NCBI GenBank assembly: GCA_037176725.1
Contig: JAZBRS010000037.1
Span: forward strand, 10,806,001 to 10,870,000
Direction of reading: 5' to 3'
DNA from: Posidonia oceanica
Lineage: Eukaryota > Streptophyta > Magnoliopsida > Alismatales > Posidoniaceae
DNA: 64,000 nucleotides
In this document: positions 34,116 to 45,645 of the stretch, piece by piece
How positions within the stretch are numbered: position 1 is the first letter of the stretch
Layout: each line of letters starts with the position of its first letter
Position numbers and translations under genes: made by a program
Notes under the pieces: generated by a model
What the model saw: only the letters and a program-made list of their open reading frames with translations
Database searches by the model: none
What the model was told of the DNA's origin: nothing

Positions 34116-37100
34116 AGCGCACAAAAGCCATGCAATGCGAATGGTATGCAAACAATGCTGGCGAAGTTCAGGAGGGCTTACCTTGGAAATCTGACGCCTG
34201 ATCGGGAATCTGATTGGTCCAAGCTGAAGAGCACTCCGCCGAGGTCGTCCTGGCAGCTTACTTAAGAAGATCCAACGGCCGGATCTGAAGATATCTAGAC
34301 TACAAGGCAGGAGGCCAGAACAGGAGAGAAGATAGGGTCTAAGTGTAAAAGGGACCTAAGGGGTGTGCAAAACAGGTCCTCGCCTGTGAATGGGAGCTAA
34401 GAGTGTTTAAGTGTGTGCAAGGAATGCAAAAATGCAAGAATGCATGAGTGCGAAATGCAAGAAGAGACTTAGGGATGACTTTTCAGAAAAAAAGGGACCT
34501 ATATGCAATTTTGAAAAGGATAGGGGTTTGAATGCAATTTTACAGGGTGTAGGGTTCAGAATGCAAAGTTTCTGGGTGGCTATGCACCAGGACAAGTTTT
34601 GAAATTGGATGGTAAGTCAACACACAATTTTGAAATCAGCAGGGTTTAAAATGCAAATTTTCCAGCAAAACAGGGGTCTGAGTAGTCTAGAAAGCAAACA
34701 GGGGCTTATATGCTGTTTTTCAAACTTGTAGGGACAACAATGCAATTTTATAAGCAAACTATGCATTTAAATACATACTGTGGACAATCAGAGGACTTGT
34801 ATGCAATTTTCAAATTATGCAGGGAAAAAAAATGCAATTTTATAAGTAAAATGAGCATTTAAATGACTAACAGAGGACTTATGTGCGATTTGTAAATCAT
34901 GCAGGGTCAAAAATGCAATTTTATAAGCAAAATATGCATTTAAAAACATGCTGTGCATCATGAGGGACCATGAGGGACCTATATGCAAAAATCAGATACC
35001 GTGAGGGAAGACAATGCAATGCAGTAAGAAAAATAGGTAAATAAAACCTAAGTTAGCAGATCGGAGGACTAAACTGTAAATAAGGAAAACAACAGGGACT
35101 ATGAATGCAATTTATCAAGGTAAAATTAGAGCATTAAAATTAGATTAACTACTGAAGGACTAACATGTAATTAGCTGATTCTTTGGATTTTTCATGCAAT
35201 TTTATAAGATTGAACATACGAAATTAAATGGATTTCAAACAGAGGTAGGACCTAAAAGTAATAAACTAAAAACTGAAACCGAAAATGCAATTTAATAACA
35301 AAATACCTTAGTAAATGGAAAATAAATGCACAGTAACTGGCCGGCGGCCATGGACATTGTAGCAAAAGCTACCAGTGCCCAAGAACGCCGGCAGAGGGGG
35401 GTTGAGGCGGTGCAGACCGGCAGACGATCTCCTCCGGAGGCAGGCGGAGCTCGGGCGACGTCCGGCGAGGTTCAGGGCTACCTGGAGCAGGCCGGAGAGG
35501 ACACCGGAGTGTCGCAGACCTGCTCAGAGGCAGTCCGGGCGAACGAGGCGGCGTCGACGCGATCTGAAGGTACCGGTGTACTCCTAGAGGTCGTGCGGAC
35601 CTGGGACAGCCGTCGGAGAGGAGTTTCGATGACCGGAGCGGCGGAATGGGATCTGGGCTCGCCGAAGAAGAAAGCGGACGGCGGCGCTGACTATCCGCGA
35701 CAGGAGCCGGAATCCTATTCTAAGAGGCGGAGAAGCAAGAAGAGAAAGAACCTAAGCTAAGGGAAAAGGGGAGTGCCTATTCTGCTGGCTGAGATGCGCC
35801 CCCGACGTCGACTAATTCAGAAGTTGCCGGTGAGATTGGACCGGTCGCTGCAGGTGCTGTCGACGGCTCGGGCGTGCTGGGACCCACTCCGTGGCGTGCT
35901 CCGGTGCTTCCTAGACGTCCGGAGTGAAGCTTCGCGGCCCGGAGGAAGATTCGACTTCAGTGGGTGCTGTAGGAGTCGCCTGAGGTGGGGGGAGGTGTTG
36001 GCTGCTCTCCGGATCGATTGGAGGGTACCGGCGAGCTTCTAGAGGGTTCGTGAGTGCTTCTGGATGCTCAGGAAGGCTGGAAAGGGGTTGGAGAAGAAGT
36101 TTGGTCACTGGGTGATTTTCTGGAAGAAATGGGCAGAGGTGTTTGTGGTGATGGATTCGGTCTGTGGTGTGGGTCGAAGGTGGAGCTCAAGAGGGGTGGA
36201 AGGGTGATATTCTGGCGAGCTACGGGCCAGAGTTTGGGGAGGTTTGGTGTGCTGTGGTGCAGAGAATTCTGGAATGGGAGGTGATGGGTTCTGGATGTGT
36301 TTCCGGATGGTTTCGGGCGGTTTCTGGGCTGGTTTCGGCAGTGGGATGAAGGGGAGGAATGCTGGAGGTTCAGGTGAGATTGGGGAGTGAAATGGGAGTG
36401 ATTCTGGATGGTGTTCGAGCTCTGGTTTCAGTCGGACGAAGCGGGGGAGAAATCTGGTTCTGCGGGTTGAAAATTGGGTGAAAGCTCGCTCTCTCTTGGG
36501 TTGGGGAGTGCAAAGGAGGAAGGTGACTTCTCGGTGATGCAAGGGTGTCCTTCTGAAATCTGGGTGCTGGCTCTTGATCTTCTCCCACTGCCAGATCTCC
36601 GATTGCCATTAATGGCTCGGAGAGGGAGTGGCAGACGGTCTGGCAGGTGCACGGGCAGAGAGCGGCGCACGCCGGTCCGGCTTGAGCAGGAGGCGTGCAA
36701 GGGGCAAGGACAGGTCAGGCCTGGCATCGTGCTGTTGGCAGCAGACGCAGGTTGCAGGAGGAAGAAAGGCAAACAGCAGAGGGCGGGAGAAGAAGAAGGA
36801 AGGAGGAGAAGAGGTGGAACCGTGGGCCGGGCCTGCACGGAAAGAAAGAAAAAATAAAAGAGAAAAAGAAAAAGGAAGGAGGGAAGGGCCGGATTGGGCC
36901 CAAGAAAGAAAAGGAAGAAAGAAAAAAAAAGGAAGAAAGAAAGGAAGAAGAGTAGGGAGAGAAATAAATTAAAAAAAAATAAAATAAAAATAAAACAAAA
37001 AAGGACAGGTTCTTAGAGTGATTGTGTTTTAAGTTGGGGCCTTGATTAAGTTTTTAATAATTGTTTTTGATTAATTAATTGGGTTCAAAGAGGTTTGGTT

Positions 37101-38554
37101 TTGATTAGGGTTTTTAGAGTTTGTTTATCTTGATTTGTTTTCGATTTTGATTAAATGTTTGTTAAGTCTTTTGAGTTGTTTTCTAATTATGTTTTTTTTC
37201 TTGTTAAGTACCTGGGATGTTAATTAGGATTTTTCTGAAGTTTGTTTTAAACTAATTAGGGTTGGTTTTGTATTTTGGATTTTGGTCCTCTTTTCTTGCT
37301 TAAGTCTTTTGGGTTTGCTCTTGATTTTTGTTTGTTTGTTTTTTTTTTAATTAATTTCTTTTTTTTTGTTAGGTCTTCTTGTTAGATTTTTAGTTAGGTG
37401 TTTTGGATCATTTTCTCTCTTCTTTTTTTTTATTTGGTTTTTTGTTGTGTTCTTCCTCTTATATTTGTTAGGTTTCTTCTTTTTTTCTTAATTAATTGTC
37501 TTGGCATTTTTTAATTGTTTTCTTTTCTTCTTTTTTTAGGAATTGTTTTCGATTGCTTTTTAGTAAGGTTCTCACTTTGACTTGTTTTAGACGCTTTTTG
37601 GTTCTTTCCTTGATTTTACAGCATTTTCTTTCGATTGGTTTCGCATTTTTAGTTGCATTCTTGGTTTCCCCTTTTTTAGTTGGATTTAATTAGGCTTTTG
37701 TTTATTGATTGTTTGGTTAGTTTTTTAATTATTTCTTCTTAGGATTTTGACTTGTTTTCCTTTTGTTTTAGAGTTTTAAGGGTTTTCAAGGGTTTTTAGA
37801 GGTTTAGTAAGAGAAGAGACGAGGAAATTAGAAAGGAGAGGAAAAAGGAGAAATGGAGGAATAAATAGGAAAAAGAGGTGTTGAAGGAAAGTAATTTTTT
37901 GAAAATCAAAGAGAATGGTAAAAATAAGATAAAAATAGGAACGGGGTTGAGAACAGATGAGAGCACAAGGGGGGCCCACAGCCAGGCAAAAAAGAGGGAG
38001 AAAAGGAGGTGAAAAGAGGGAGGATAATCAGGAGAGAGAGAGGAGAGAGAAAAGGATAATCCAAGAGAGAGAAAAGGATAATTTAGTCAAAAGGAGGTCT
38101 TAGAGGTTTCGGAAAGGGGTGAAATTTGGTGGGTGTGTAGTCTAGGGTCTCTAGTCTTCGTCCCAGGGTTTTGGTTTGGTCTTGAAAAAGTTTTGGAAGG
38201 GTTTTGAGGTGTAGAAAAAGGGTAGTTTTACCTAGGTTTCCTAGGGTTTTTAGGAGTGGTTATGGTTTGAAAATTTCTAAGATTTTTCTGGGTTTGTTAA
38301 GTCAAGGATGGTGAGTTTTCCTATGGATTTTGGGTAGTTTTCGTTTTTGGGAAAGGGGAGTAGTCCTAGGTTGAGTTTGGGCTTGTTTTGAGGGGAAAGA
38401 TGAAGAGAATGGTGTGAGTTTGGACCTAGGTTTGGGTTCAGAAGCCGCCAGAAGATTCCGATCGATCCGGGCCTGTCAAAATGGGGTGTCAACACTCACC
38501 CATACTCTGTTTGATTGGGATAGTTAGATTAAGAACTCAAGGTGTCCTAAGGTT

Positions 38555-38592
38555 TTATTTTTGACTCCTTCTCCTCCTTGAGTCAAAAATAA
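38555..38592. other. Perfect 13-bp hairpin
   Basis: TTATTTTTGACTC (38555-38567), a 12-nt pyrimidine loop, and GAGTCAAAAATAA (38580-38592). Outside the stem AAGG and CCTT can extend the pairing after a short bulge. Confidence 0.75.
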
Positions 38593-39479
38593 TCCTTGGT
38601 AGATACTTGATACTTTGATATTCTATGTTTATTTACTGCTTTGTGGTTTGCTAGGAAATGACCCTAAGGACAGAATCCTAGGTTACGAGCCCCTCTTTAG
38701 AGAGACAAATCTACCGCCTAGGCCCTCTTAATGGACTTTGAAGATGGTCAAAGAGTGGTACCCAAAAAGCCAAAATCCCATTTGAATGACACACAAGGTT
38801 GTTCTTACTCCGGCCTAGGAACCCTTTCCTTGTGAGCATGCAGGATTAAACTAATCGATTAACTAATCACTTGGACAAGTAAAAATCTACGGTCTGTTTG
38901 AAACCTGCACTGATTTTCTTTTTTCCTGCTTGTTGCATGATCTGTCTAGAACAGATCTCGATTGTCGGAAGAACAGGGTGCTAGCTGCCTATTCAGAAGG
39001 TGCCTCGCTCCACCGCCGTTTACACCGAAGACGTGTTTCATCGCTTGACTGACAAGTGACTACAGGGAAAGCGCTCCAGTGTGCCTTGTTTGCAGGGATC
39101 TGATTATCACCATTAACAGGTTGCAGAAACACCAGAACAACATTGGCTTATTTTTCCAAGTCTATATTAAGTAGTGTAATAGAGTTTGTAATTTCCTTTC
39201 CAAGTATTTTGTAATAGCTTAAAGAACAGTCTCGCAATGGAGCACATCTGTCTATCTTCTACCTTACGTCCATGGCACAAACAAGCATGGGCTAGAATGA
39301 ATTCTTACTCAAAACTCCAACTTCATGGGCACAAGAGCCAGAAACTCCTAATTTTTCACAAACAATGGGTCGGCGAAAATTCCCACATGCCTCTATCCCC
39401 TTTGACTACACTACTAGACCAAATTTCAGCAAAAGCTTATCATATGAGGAAGACATTGAGGAATGAAGGGAGATAAACC

Positions 39480-40130
39480 ACTCTCAGTCATGGAGCACCC
39501 CACCTGAGCTCATGCCTCCCCAAGTGACCCCCCAAGTTGTACCTCCCACATCGACTGCTTCCTATCTAGCTGAAGAAGAGACCAATGAGGTCCATCAATT
39601 CCTGGCACGGCAACACCCTTTGTATAGGAGCCTGCAAACATCGTCCACCTAAGGACCCTATTTCCCAAACTACCACCATGGCCCATTTTCCACACCAACC
39701 TACACCCATGACATACCACCAAACCGCACTGTAAATTTCCCTACCCAAAGTCCATTCGCACAATACCACACAACGCCAACCTATCCTTCCATACATCAAA
39801 CCATGCCATCCCCAACAACCTACTACCAACCACAATATCTCTGAACATCATACTCACCACAATCTCCCGCTAACGTACATTGCTGCCACACTCCACCCCA
39901 ATCCTTACTCTTCCCTCCACCACATAACTCGCCATCATCACAATTTCACCAAAAATACGAGCACCCAAACCTGGGGCAACATGCCGCGCTAGGACCAAAC
40001 CTTAAAAGAATGATCTCTGAGGCACTGACAGAGGCAAGGGTTACATCTAAAGCACTAGTAGGGTTTGACAAATCCAAATTCTCTCATTTTGTTCTTCTAC
40101 TTGGATCCAACCCCAGCCCTAGCCAACACC
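39480..40130 (+). pseudogene. Possible gag-like remnant, plus strand
   Basis: The plus strand reads Pro/Gln/Tyr/His-rich peptide segments such as PPQVTPQVVPPTSTAS, EEETNEVHQFLARQHPLY and QYHTTPTYPSIHQTMPSP, broken by several stops and frame changes. It ends in LGPNLKRMISEALTEARV. Such composition is usual for N-terminal Gag regions of plant LTR elements, and the run of similar codons over 600 bp argues against chance. No conserved domain is visible. It could equally be a decayed host gene. It would be the only plus-strand retroelement piece in the window. Confidence 0.3.
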
Positions 40131-40441
40131 GGCATAGAGGGTAGACCGTCTGTTTCAACGGGACCTACTATACTGCTAACCTCACCCTAGGCTATCTGAC
40201 TCTCGAATCATAGAGTGTATTCAAACACCCCTAGTTACCAGTCAGAAGCTTCAGTTTATTGGTCCTTCAAAACCACGGAAACCATTTCCAAACTCTTTTC
40301 ACAAACATGCATTTCTTTTCCAAAATCATTTGGAAATCTTTTCAAAATCATTCCTCATAATCCACAAAACCATATCAAATCATAATAAATCCAAATGCAT
40401 CGAAAATCCAAATCTTCCTTCTTTAGAAACCATTTTTTCCC

Positions 40442-40760
40442 TGAAACGGCACACCGAAAAAGTCACCGGTCGACCGAAAATCCCTGATTTGGAAGAGCCA
40501 AATCAACCGGTTAACGGTTCTGGGTACCAAGTCCAGGTTTCAGACCTAAAATGGCATACCGAAATTCACACCGGTCGTACCGAAAATCCCTGGTTCGATG
40601 GAGCCAAATCCACAGGTCGAACCGATCAATGCAATAATCGGCAGACTGATCGATTTCAGCCGACCGAAAACAGGTTCTGGTCTAAATCTGACGGCAAAAC
40701 GGGACACCAATATTGACCGATTGTACCGATTTCTACAAAAATCAGCATACCGTCCAAAAA
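40442..40760. repeat. Degenerate direct repeat, about 105-150 bp units
   Basis: Two clear units share GGCACACCGAAA/GGCATACCGAAA, CACCGGTCG, ACCGAAAATCCCTG and GAGCCAAATC (unit starts near 40442 and 40546). A third, weaker unit starts near 40695. Rich in ACCG words. Confidence 0.6.
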
Positions 40761-41079
40761 GGGCGTACCAATCTAGGCGACTTCTGAAAACCAAAACAGA
40801 ATCCAAAACGAACCGCCCGAGCTTGGAACCTCAACTGATTCCACCACAAAAATCCATAAATCACAAGTAAATACTAGAATCAAAGCCTCACGAGTGCTCT
40901 ACACTTAGGCACAAAAATCAAACCAATCCATGCATCATGCTTCAAGATATAAAATCGCAAAGCTAAAGGGGTCAAAACGAAACCCATTCTATCCAAAACC
41001 AAATAAAATCCTACAATTATCATGGCATAGCTAGATCACATGCATTCAAAGCATTTAAGCATGAATTTAGGAAAAGAAA

Positions 41080-42088
41080 TGAAGGGGAGAACACGCACCA
41101 ACTCCGTTGAACAACTCCGCCCCAACCTCGGCCAGCTGACAAACTCATATTACAGAGGCAGTAGTGGGTTGGGCCTCACAGGAGAGAAAAAAGAAAAGAA
41201 AAAAAGGAAGGGCAGTGGGCCGAGCCAAAGGAAGAAAAGGAGTAAAAAGAAAAGCAAAGGAAGGGGGAAGGGAGAAAGAGTTGGTGGGCTGGGCCTGAGG
41301 TGGAAATAAGGAAAGAAAGAAAGGAAAAAAAGGAAGGTGAAGAAGAAGGAGATAGGGTTTAGGATTTTGGGTTTGCTTAGGGTTTAGGGTTTAGGGTTTA
41401 GGGTTTTGGAGTGATTGTTTTTTAAGGATTTGTTTTAATTGTTTTTTTTTTAAGTTTTAAATTAGGGTTCTCTTTTAAATGTTTTAATTGGTTTTTTTAA
41501 ATTATTTTTCTAGGTTTTATCTTTTGTAATTGTTTTCTTCTTATGTTTTCTTTTTTAATTAGTTTTTAAGGAGTTTTTGGTTTGTTTTTTTTTGTGTTTT
41601 TCTTTTTTGATTGTTTTTAGGGTTTTTAGTTTGTTGTTCCTAGGTTTTTGGTTAGTGTTCCTAGGGTTTTCTAATTAGTTTTTTCTAGGTTTTTTGAATT
41701 GTTTTTCTTAGGGTTTTCTGGATGGATTTTGATTTAGGGTTTAGGGTTTTGGTTTAGGTTTAGGTTTGAAATGGGTTTTGGTTTGAAAAGAAGGGTTTTA
41801 GATTTGAAAAGGATTTAGGTTTGAGAGGAAGGGTTTTGAGTTCTAAAAAAAAAGATTTAGGGTTTTTGAAGTGGACTCCTAGGGTTTTTTTGTGGGGCCT
41901 TTTCCTAGGGGTTTTTTGAAGGGTTTCTTGGTTAAAAAAGGGGTGTTGTTTTGGGTTTAGTTTTAGAGTTTGATTTCAGGGTTCCAAAGTTTTTAATTTT
42001 TTGGTTTTTTGGGTGAGGGTTTTCTAAGTCATTCCACCACAAAGAGAGAGACAGCCACTAAGTAGGGGTCAAAAGTGGGGTGTCAACA
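41080..42088 (-). repeat. Element 4 3' LTR, partial or diverged
   Basis: The right end matches other LTRs of the group in order of parts: purine-rich block with GGGCTGGGCCT, TG-rich stretch, then GTGGGGTGTCAACA at the PPT. The left limit is uncertain; U5, minisatellite and CpG-rich parts are not recognisable, so the LTR is either truncated or strongly diverged. Confidence 0.55.
41377..41409 (+). repeat. Telomere-like TTTAGGG repeat inside LTR
   Basis: Four consecutive TTTAGGG-type units, the plant telomere motif, sit within a longer stretch of degenerate TTAGG/TTTTAGGG words. Similar degenerate words occur in U3 of the other LTRs. Confidence 0.65.
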
Positions 42089-42153
42089 GATGCCCCTCCC
42101 TAAGTGAGGTCAAGGGGACCGAGGTCGCTGCTCAAGGTTGACAAGACACCCCA
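42075..42153. other. Imperfect palindrome spanning PPT and 3' LTR boundary (Element 4)
   Basis: LTR end GTGGGGTGTCAAC (42075-42087) pairs with GTTGAC-AAGAC-ACCCCAC (42137-42153), with the same 5-nt bulge as in Elements 2 and 5. The inner stem is weaker than in those copies. Confidence 0.6.
42089..42101 (-). other. Polypurine tract (Element 4)
   Basis: Sense-strand AGGGAGGGGCATC next to the 3' LTR, identical to Elements 2 and 5. Confidence 0.7.
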
Positions 42154-42435
42154 CCTGACCGGTAAGAGCCAGGTGCTGCTGGCGTAGGTCACTTATTCGG
42201 CGGATGCAACGAAAATCATGACCCAACGCTGAAATGCAAATGCAACATGCGGATGCGAATGTAGATGCAATGCAATGCTAATGATGCAATGCTGATGCTA
42301 AAAAGGATGCAATGATATGTGATGCGATGTTGGGCGACAAGTTGGTAGCTAATCTAATCTTGCGCAAAAAGGGGCGCCAAATAAGACTAACGTGCTTGCC
42401 GTCCACGACGCAAGACATTTTAGCGGATGTCACCC

Positions 42436-42457
42436 TAGCAGTTAGGGCTGCTAGCCC
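42436..42457. other. Hairpin with pseudoknot-like flank, TAGCAG/CTGCTA
   Basis: TAGCAG (42436-42441), loop TTAGGG, CTGCTA (42448-42453), then G and CCC (42455-42457), which complements the loop GGG. A sister copy with different arms (GTAG/CTAC) is at 45626-45645. Confidence 0.65.
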
Positions 42458-42479
42458 GAAGAGGAGTAGGAGGATAGAC

Positions 42480-45400
42480 AGACATGACTTCGAAAAGACA
42501 CGCAAAGGCGCTCGCAAAAAGGCAAGCGAAGAGGGGGAGCAGACATGACTTCGAAAAGGCATGCAAAGGGCTTGCAAAAAGGCAAGCAGGCATGACCTCG
42601 AAAATGCATGCAAAGGGCTTGCAAAAAGGCAAACAAAAGGGAAACAAACATGACTTCGAAAAGGCATGCAAAGGGCTTGCAAAAAGGCAAGCAGATATGA
42701 CCTTTTAGGGAATGCAAAGTGCTTGCAAAAAGGCAACCAAAAAGGAAACAGACAAGACTTCGAAAAGACATGCAAAGGGCATGCAAAAAGGCAAGCAGAC
42801 ATGACCTCGAAAGGGCATGCAAATGGCTTGCAAAAAGGCAAGCGAAAGGGGAATAGACACGACTTCGAAAAGGCATGCAAAGGACTTGCAAAAAGGCAAG
42901 CAGACATGACCTCGAAATGGCATGCAAAGGCGCTCGGCCTCGAACCATCGAGGAAACAAGCAGACATGACTTCGAAAAGGCATGCAAAGGCGCTCGTCCT
43001 CAGACCACCGAGGAAACAAGCAGACATGACCTCGAAAGGGCATGCAAAGGCACTCGTTCTCGAACCATCGTGGAAACAAGTAGATATGACTTCGAAAGGC
43101 ATGCAAAGGCGCTCATCCTCGAACCACCGAGGAAACAAGCAGATATTACTTCAAAAAGGCATGCAAAGGCACTCATCCTCGAACCACCAAGGAAACAAGC
43201 AGATATGACTTCAAAAAGGCATGCAAAGGTGCTCGTCCTCGAACCACTGAGGAAACAAGCAGATATGACCTTGAAAGGGCATGCAAAGGCACTCGTCCTC
43301 AAACCATCGAGGAAACAAGCAGACATGACCTCGAAAGGGCATGCAAAGGCACTCGTCCTCAAACCATTGAGGAAACAGGCAGACATGACTTCGAAAAGGC
43401 ATGCAAAGGCACTCGTCCTCAAACCATTGAGGAAACAAGCAGACATGACTTCGAAAAGGCATGCAAAGACGCTTGTCCTCAAACCATTGAGGAAACAAGC
43501 AGACATAACTTCGAAAAGGCATGCAAAGGCGCTTGTCCTCAAACCACCGAGGAAACAAGTAGACATGACCTCAAAAGGGCATGCAAAGGCGCTCGTTCTT
43601 CAAACCATTGAGGAAACAAGCAGACATGACCTCGAAAGGCCATGCAAAGGCACTCGTCCTTGAACCATCGAGGAAACAAGCAAACATGACCTCAAAAGGG
43701 CATGCAAAGGCGCTCGTCCTCGAACCATCGAGGAAACAAGCAGACATGACCTCGAAAGCGCATGCAAAGGCGCTCGTCCTCGAACCATCGAGGAAACAAG
43801 CAGACATGACCTCGAAAGGGCATACAAAGGTGCTCGTCCTCGAACCATCGAGGAAACAAGCAGACATGATCTCGAAAGGACATGCAAAGGCGCTCGTCCT
43901 CGAACCATCGAGGAAACAAGCAGACATGACCTCGAAAGGGCATGCAAAGGTGCTCGTCCTCGAACCATCGAGGAAACAAGCAGACATGACCCCAAAAGGG
44001 CATGCAGAGGCGCTCGTCCTCGAACCATCGAGAAAACAAGCAGACATGACCTCGGAAGGGCATGCAAAGGCGCTCGTCCTCAAACCACCGAGGAAATAAG
44101 CAGACATGACCTCGAAAGGGCATGCAAAGGTGCTCGTCCTCAAACCATTAAGGAAACAAACAGACAAGACCTCGAAAGGGCATGCAAAGGCGCTCGTCCT
44201 CAAACCATTGAGAAACAAGCAGACATTACCTCAAAAGGGCATGCAAAGGTGCTCATCCTCGAACCATTGAGGAAACAAGCAGACATGACCTTGAAAAGGC
44301 ATGCAAAGGCGCTCGTCCTCGAACCATCGAGGAAACAAGTAGACATGACCTCGAAAGGGCATGCAAAGGTGCTCATCCTTGAACCATCGAGGAAACAAGC
44401 AGACGTGATCTCGAAAGGATATGCAAAGGTGCTCGTCCTCGAACCATCAAGGAAACAAGCAGACATGACCTCGAAAGGGCATGCAAAGGCGCTCGTCCTC
44501 GAACCATCGAGGAAACAAGCAGACATGAACCCAAAAGGGCATGCAAAGGCGCTCATCCTCGAACCATCGAGGAAACAAGCAGACATGACCTCAGAAGGGC
44601 ATGCAAAGGCGCTTGTCCTTAAACCATTAAGGAAACAAGCATACATGACCTCGAAAGGGCATGCAAAGGCACTCGTCCTCGAACCATCGAGGAAACAAGC
44701 AAACATGACTTTGAAAGGGCATGCAAAGGTGCTCGTCCTCGAACCATCAAGGAAACAAGTAGACATGACCTCAAAAGGGCATGCAAAGGCGCTCGTCCTC
44801 AAACCATTGAGGAAACAAGAAGACATGACCTCGAAAGGACTTGCAAAGGCAATCGTTCCTCAAACCATATGAGGAAACAAGCAGACATGACTTCGAAAAG
44901 GCAAGCAAAGGCGCTCGTCCTCAAACCATTGAGGAAACAAGCAGACATGACTTCAAAAAGGCATGCAAAGGCGCTCGTCCTCAAACCACCGTGGAAACAA
45001 GCAGACATGACCTCGAAAGGGCATGCAAAGGCACTCGTCCTCAAACTATCGAGGAAACAAGCAGACATGACATCGAAAGGGCATGCAAAGGCACTCGTTC
45101 CTCAAACCATATGATGAAACAAGCAGACATGACTTCGAAAAGGCATGCAAAGGTGCTCGTCCTCAAACCATTGAGGAAAGAAGCAGACATGACTTCAGAA
45201 AGCCATGCAAAGGCACTCGTCCTCAAACCACCGAGGAAACAAGCAGACATGACCTCGAAAGGGCATGCAAAGGGCTTGCGAAAAGGCAAGCAAACACAGG
45301 AAAGCAGACATGACTTCGAAAAGTCATGCAAAGGGCTTGCAAAGAGGCAAGCGAACAAGGAGAGCTGACATGACTTCGAAAAGTCATGCAAAGTACTTGC

Positions 45401-45480
45401 AAAAAGGCAAGCAAACCAAAGGAGAGCAGACATGACTTCGAAAAGTCATGCAAAGGGCTTGCAAAGAGGCAAGCAAACAC
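42480..45480. repeat. Large 60-bp minisatellite with hairpins (Element 4)
   Basis: The central part (about 42930-45230) has about 38 units of 60 bp: CAGACATGACCTCGAAAGGG, then CATGCAAAGGCGCTCGT, then CCTCGAACCATCGAGG and AAACAAG. Both flanks (42480-42930, 45230-45480) use a shorter unit sharing the first half but ending GGGCTTGCAAAAAGGCAAGC. The second halves form hairpins: TCCTCG/CGAGGA in one, GCTTGC/GCAAGC in the other. Stem variants CCTCG/CGAGG, CCTCA/TGAGG and CCTTA/TAAGG occur, together with unpaired intermediates. Open frames are by-products of the 60-bp period. Confidence 0.92.
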
Positions 45481-45528
45481 ACCAAACGCTAGGAAGAGAG
45501 TGACACCATAGGGCAGCAAAAAAAGATA

Positions 45529-45556
45529 CCCCTGGTATCAGGGATGATACTAGGGG
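45529..45556. other. 11-bp hairpin, Element 4 copy
   Basis: CCCCTGGTATC, loop AGGGAT, GATACTAGGGG: the same structure as at 12380-12406, with one G-T wobble. It sits beside the end of the array, as in Elements 2 and 5. Confidence 0.75.
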
Positions 45557-45598
45557 ACAGCCGAAGTGCCCTTGGCATCGAAAAAAACGACGAACATA

Positions 45599-45645
45599 GA
45601 CAAAGCTAACGCGCTTGTCAAACGAGTAGTTAGGGCTACCAGCCC
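45599..45645. other. Two hairpins, GACAA/TTGTC and GTAG/CTAC
   Basis: GACAA (45599-45603) pairs with TTGTC (45615-45619). GTAG (45626-45629) pairs with CTAC (45636-45639) with loop GGG complementary to CCC at 45643-45645. The same pair, with longer GACAAG/CTTGTC arms, lies at the start of array C in Elements 2 and 5. Confidence 0.6.

Larger units (their letters stand above)
31363..38494 (-). mobile_element. Element 1, right part: 5' leader, PBS and 5' LTR
   Basis: Resumes Element 1 after the nested Element 2. Leader 31368-32443, PBS 32444-32461, LTR 32463-38494. The five bases after the LTR end are CTCAC, the expected target duplication, but its partner lies outside the window. The LTR belongs to a different subfamily from those of Elements 2 and 5: its start reads TGTAGTAATCCCGG, and its minisatellite is longer. 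Confidence 0.88.
32463..38494 (-). repeat. Element 1 5' LTR
   Basis: 6032 bp, TGTAG...CAACA. Same order of parts as the Element 2 LTR: U5 block (32821-32907), GCAAAACG minisatellite (33170-34115), A-rich part, CpG-rich block (about 35.3-36.8 kb), purine-rich then TG-rich U3 and a polypurine stretch (about 37.8-38.1 kb). I saw no clear TATA at the position homologous to 7278. Confidence 0.88.
38495..41080. other. Unassigned region between Element 1 and Element 4
   Basis: No LTR, gene or domain could be assigned with confidence. The sequence is less A/purine-skewed than the neighbouring LTRs and may be older repeat debris or an insertion that cut off the left part of Element 4's LTR. Smaller features inside are listed separately. 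A 79-residue plus-strand frame at 39237-39476 is not recognised. Confidence 0.4.

Noticed and set aside
33085..34194. 356-, 352- and 249-residue frames
   Set aside because: Same cause: the 30-bp minisatellite is in phase with the code. Open in several frames on both strands at once.
42278..45433. Many 80-286-residue frames in the 60-bp array
   Set aside because: The 60-bp period keeps all frames alike; both strands are open, and no recognisable protein results.
42480..45480. CRISPR-like regular repeats
   Set aside because: Units are contiguous with no unique spacers, in a eukaryotic retroelement; it is a minisatellite.
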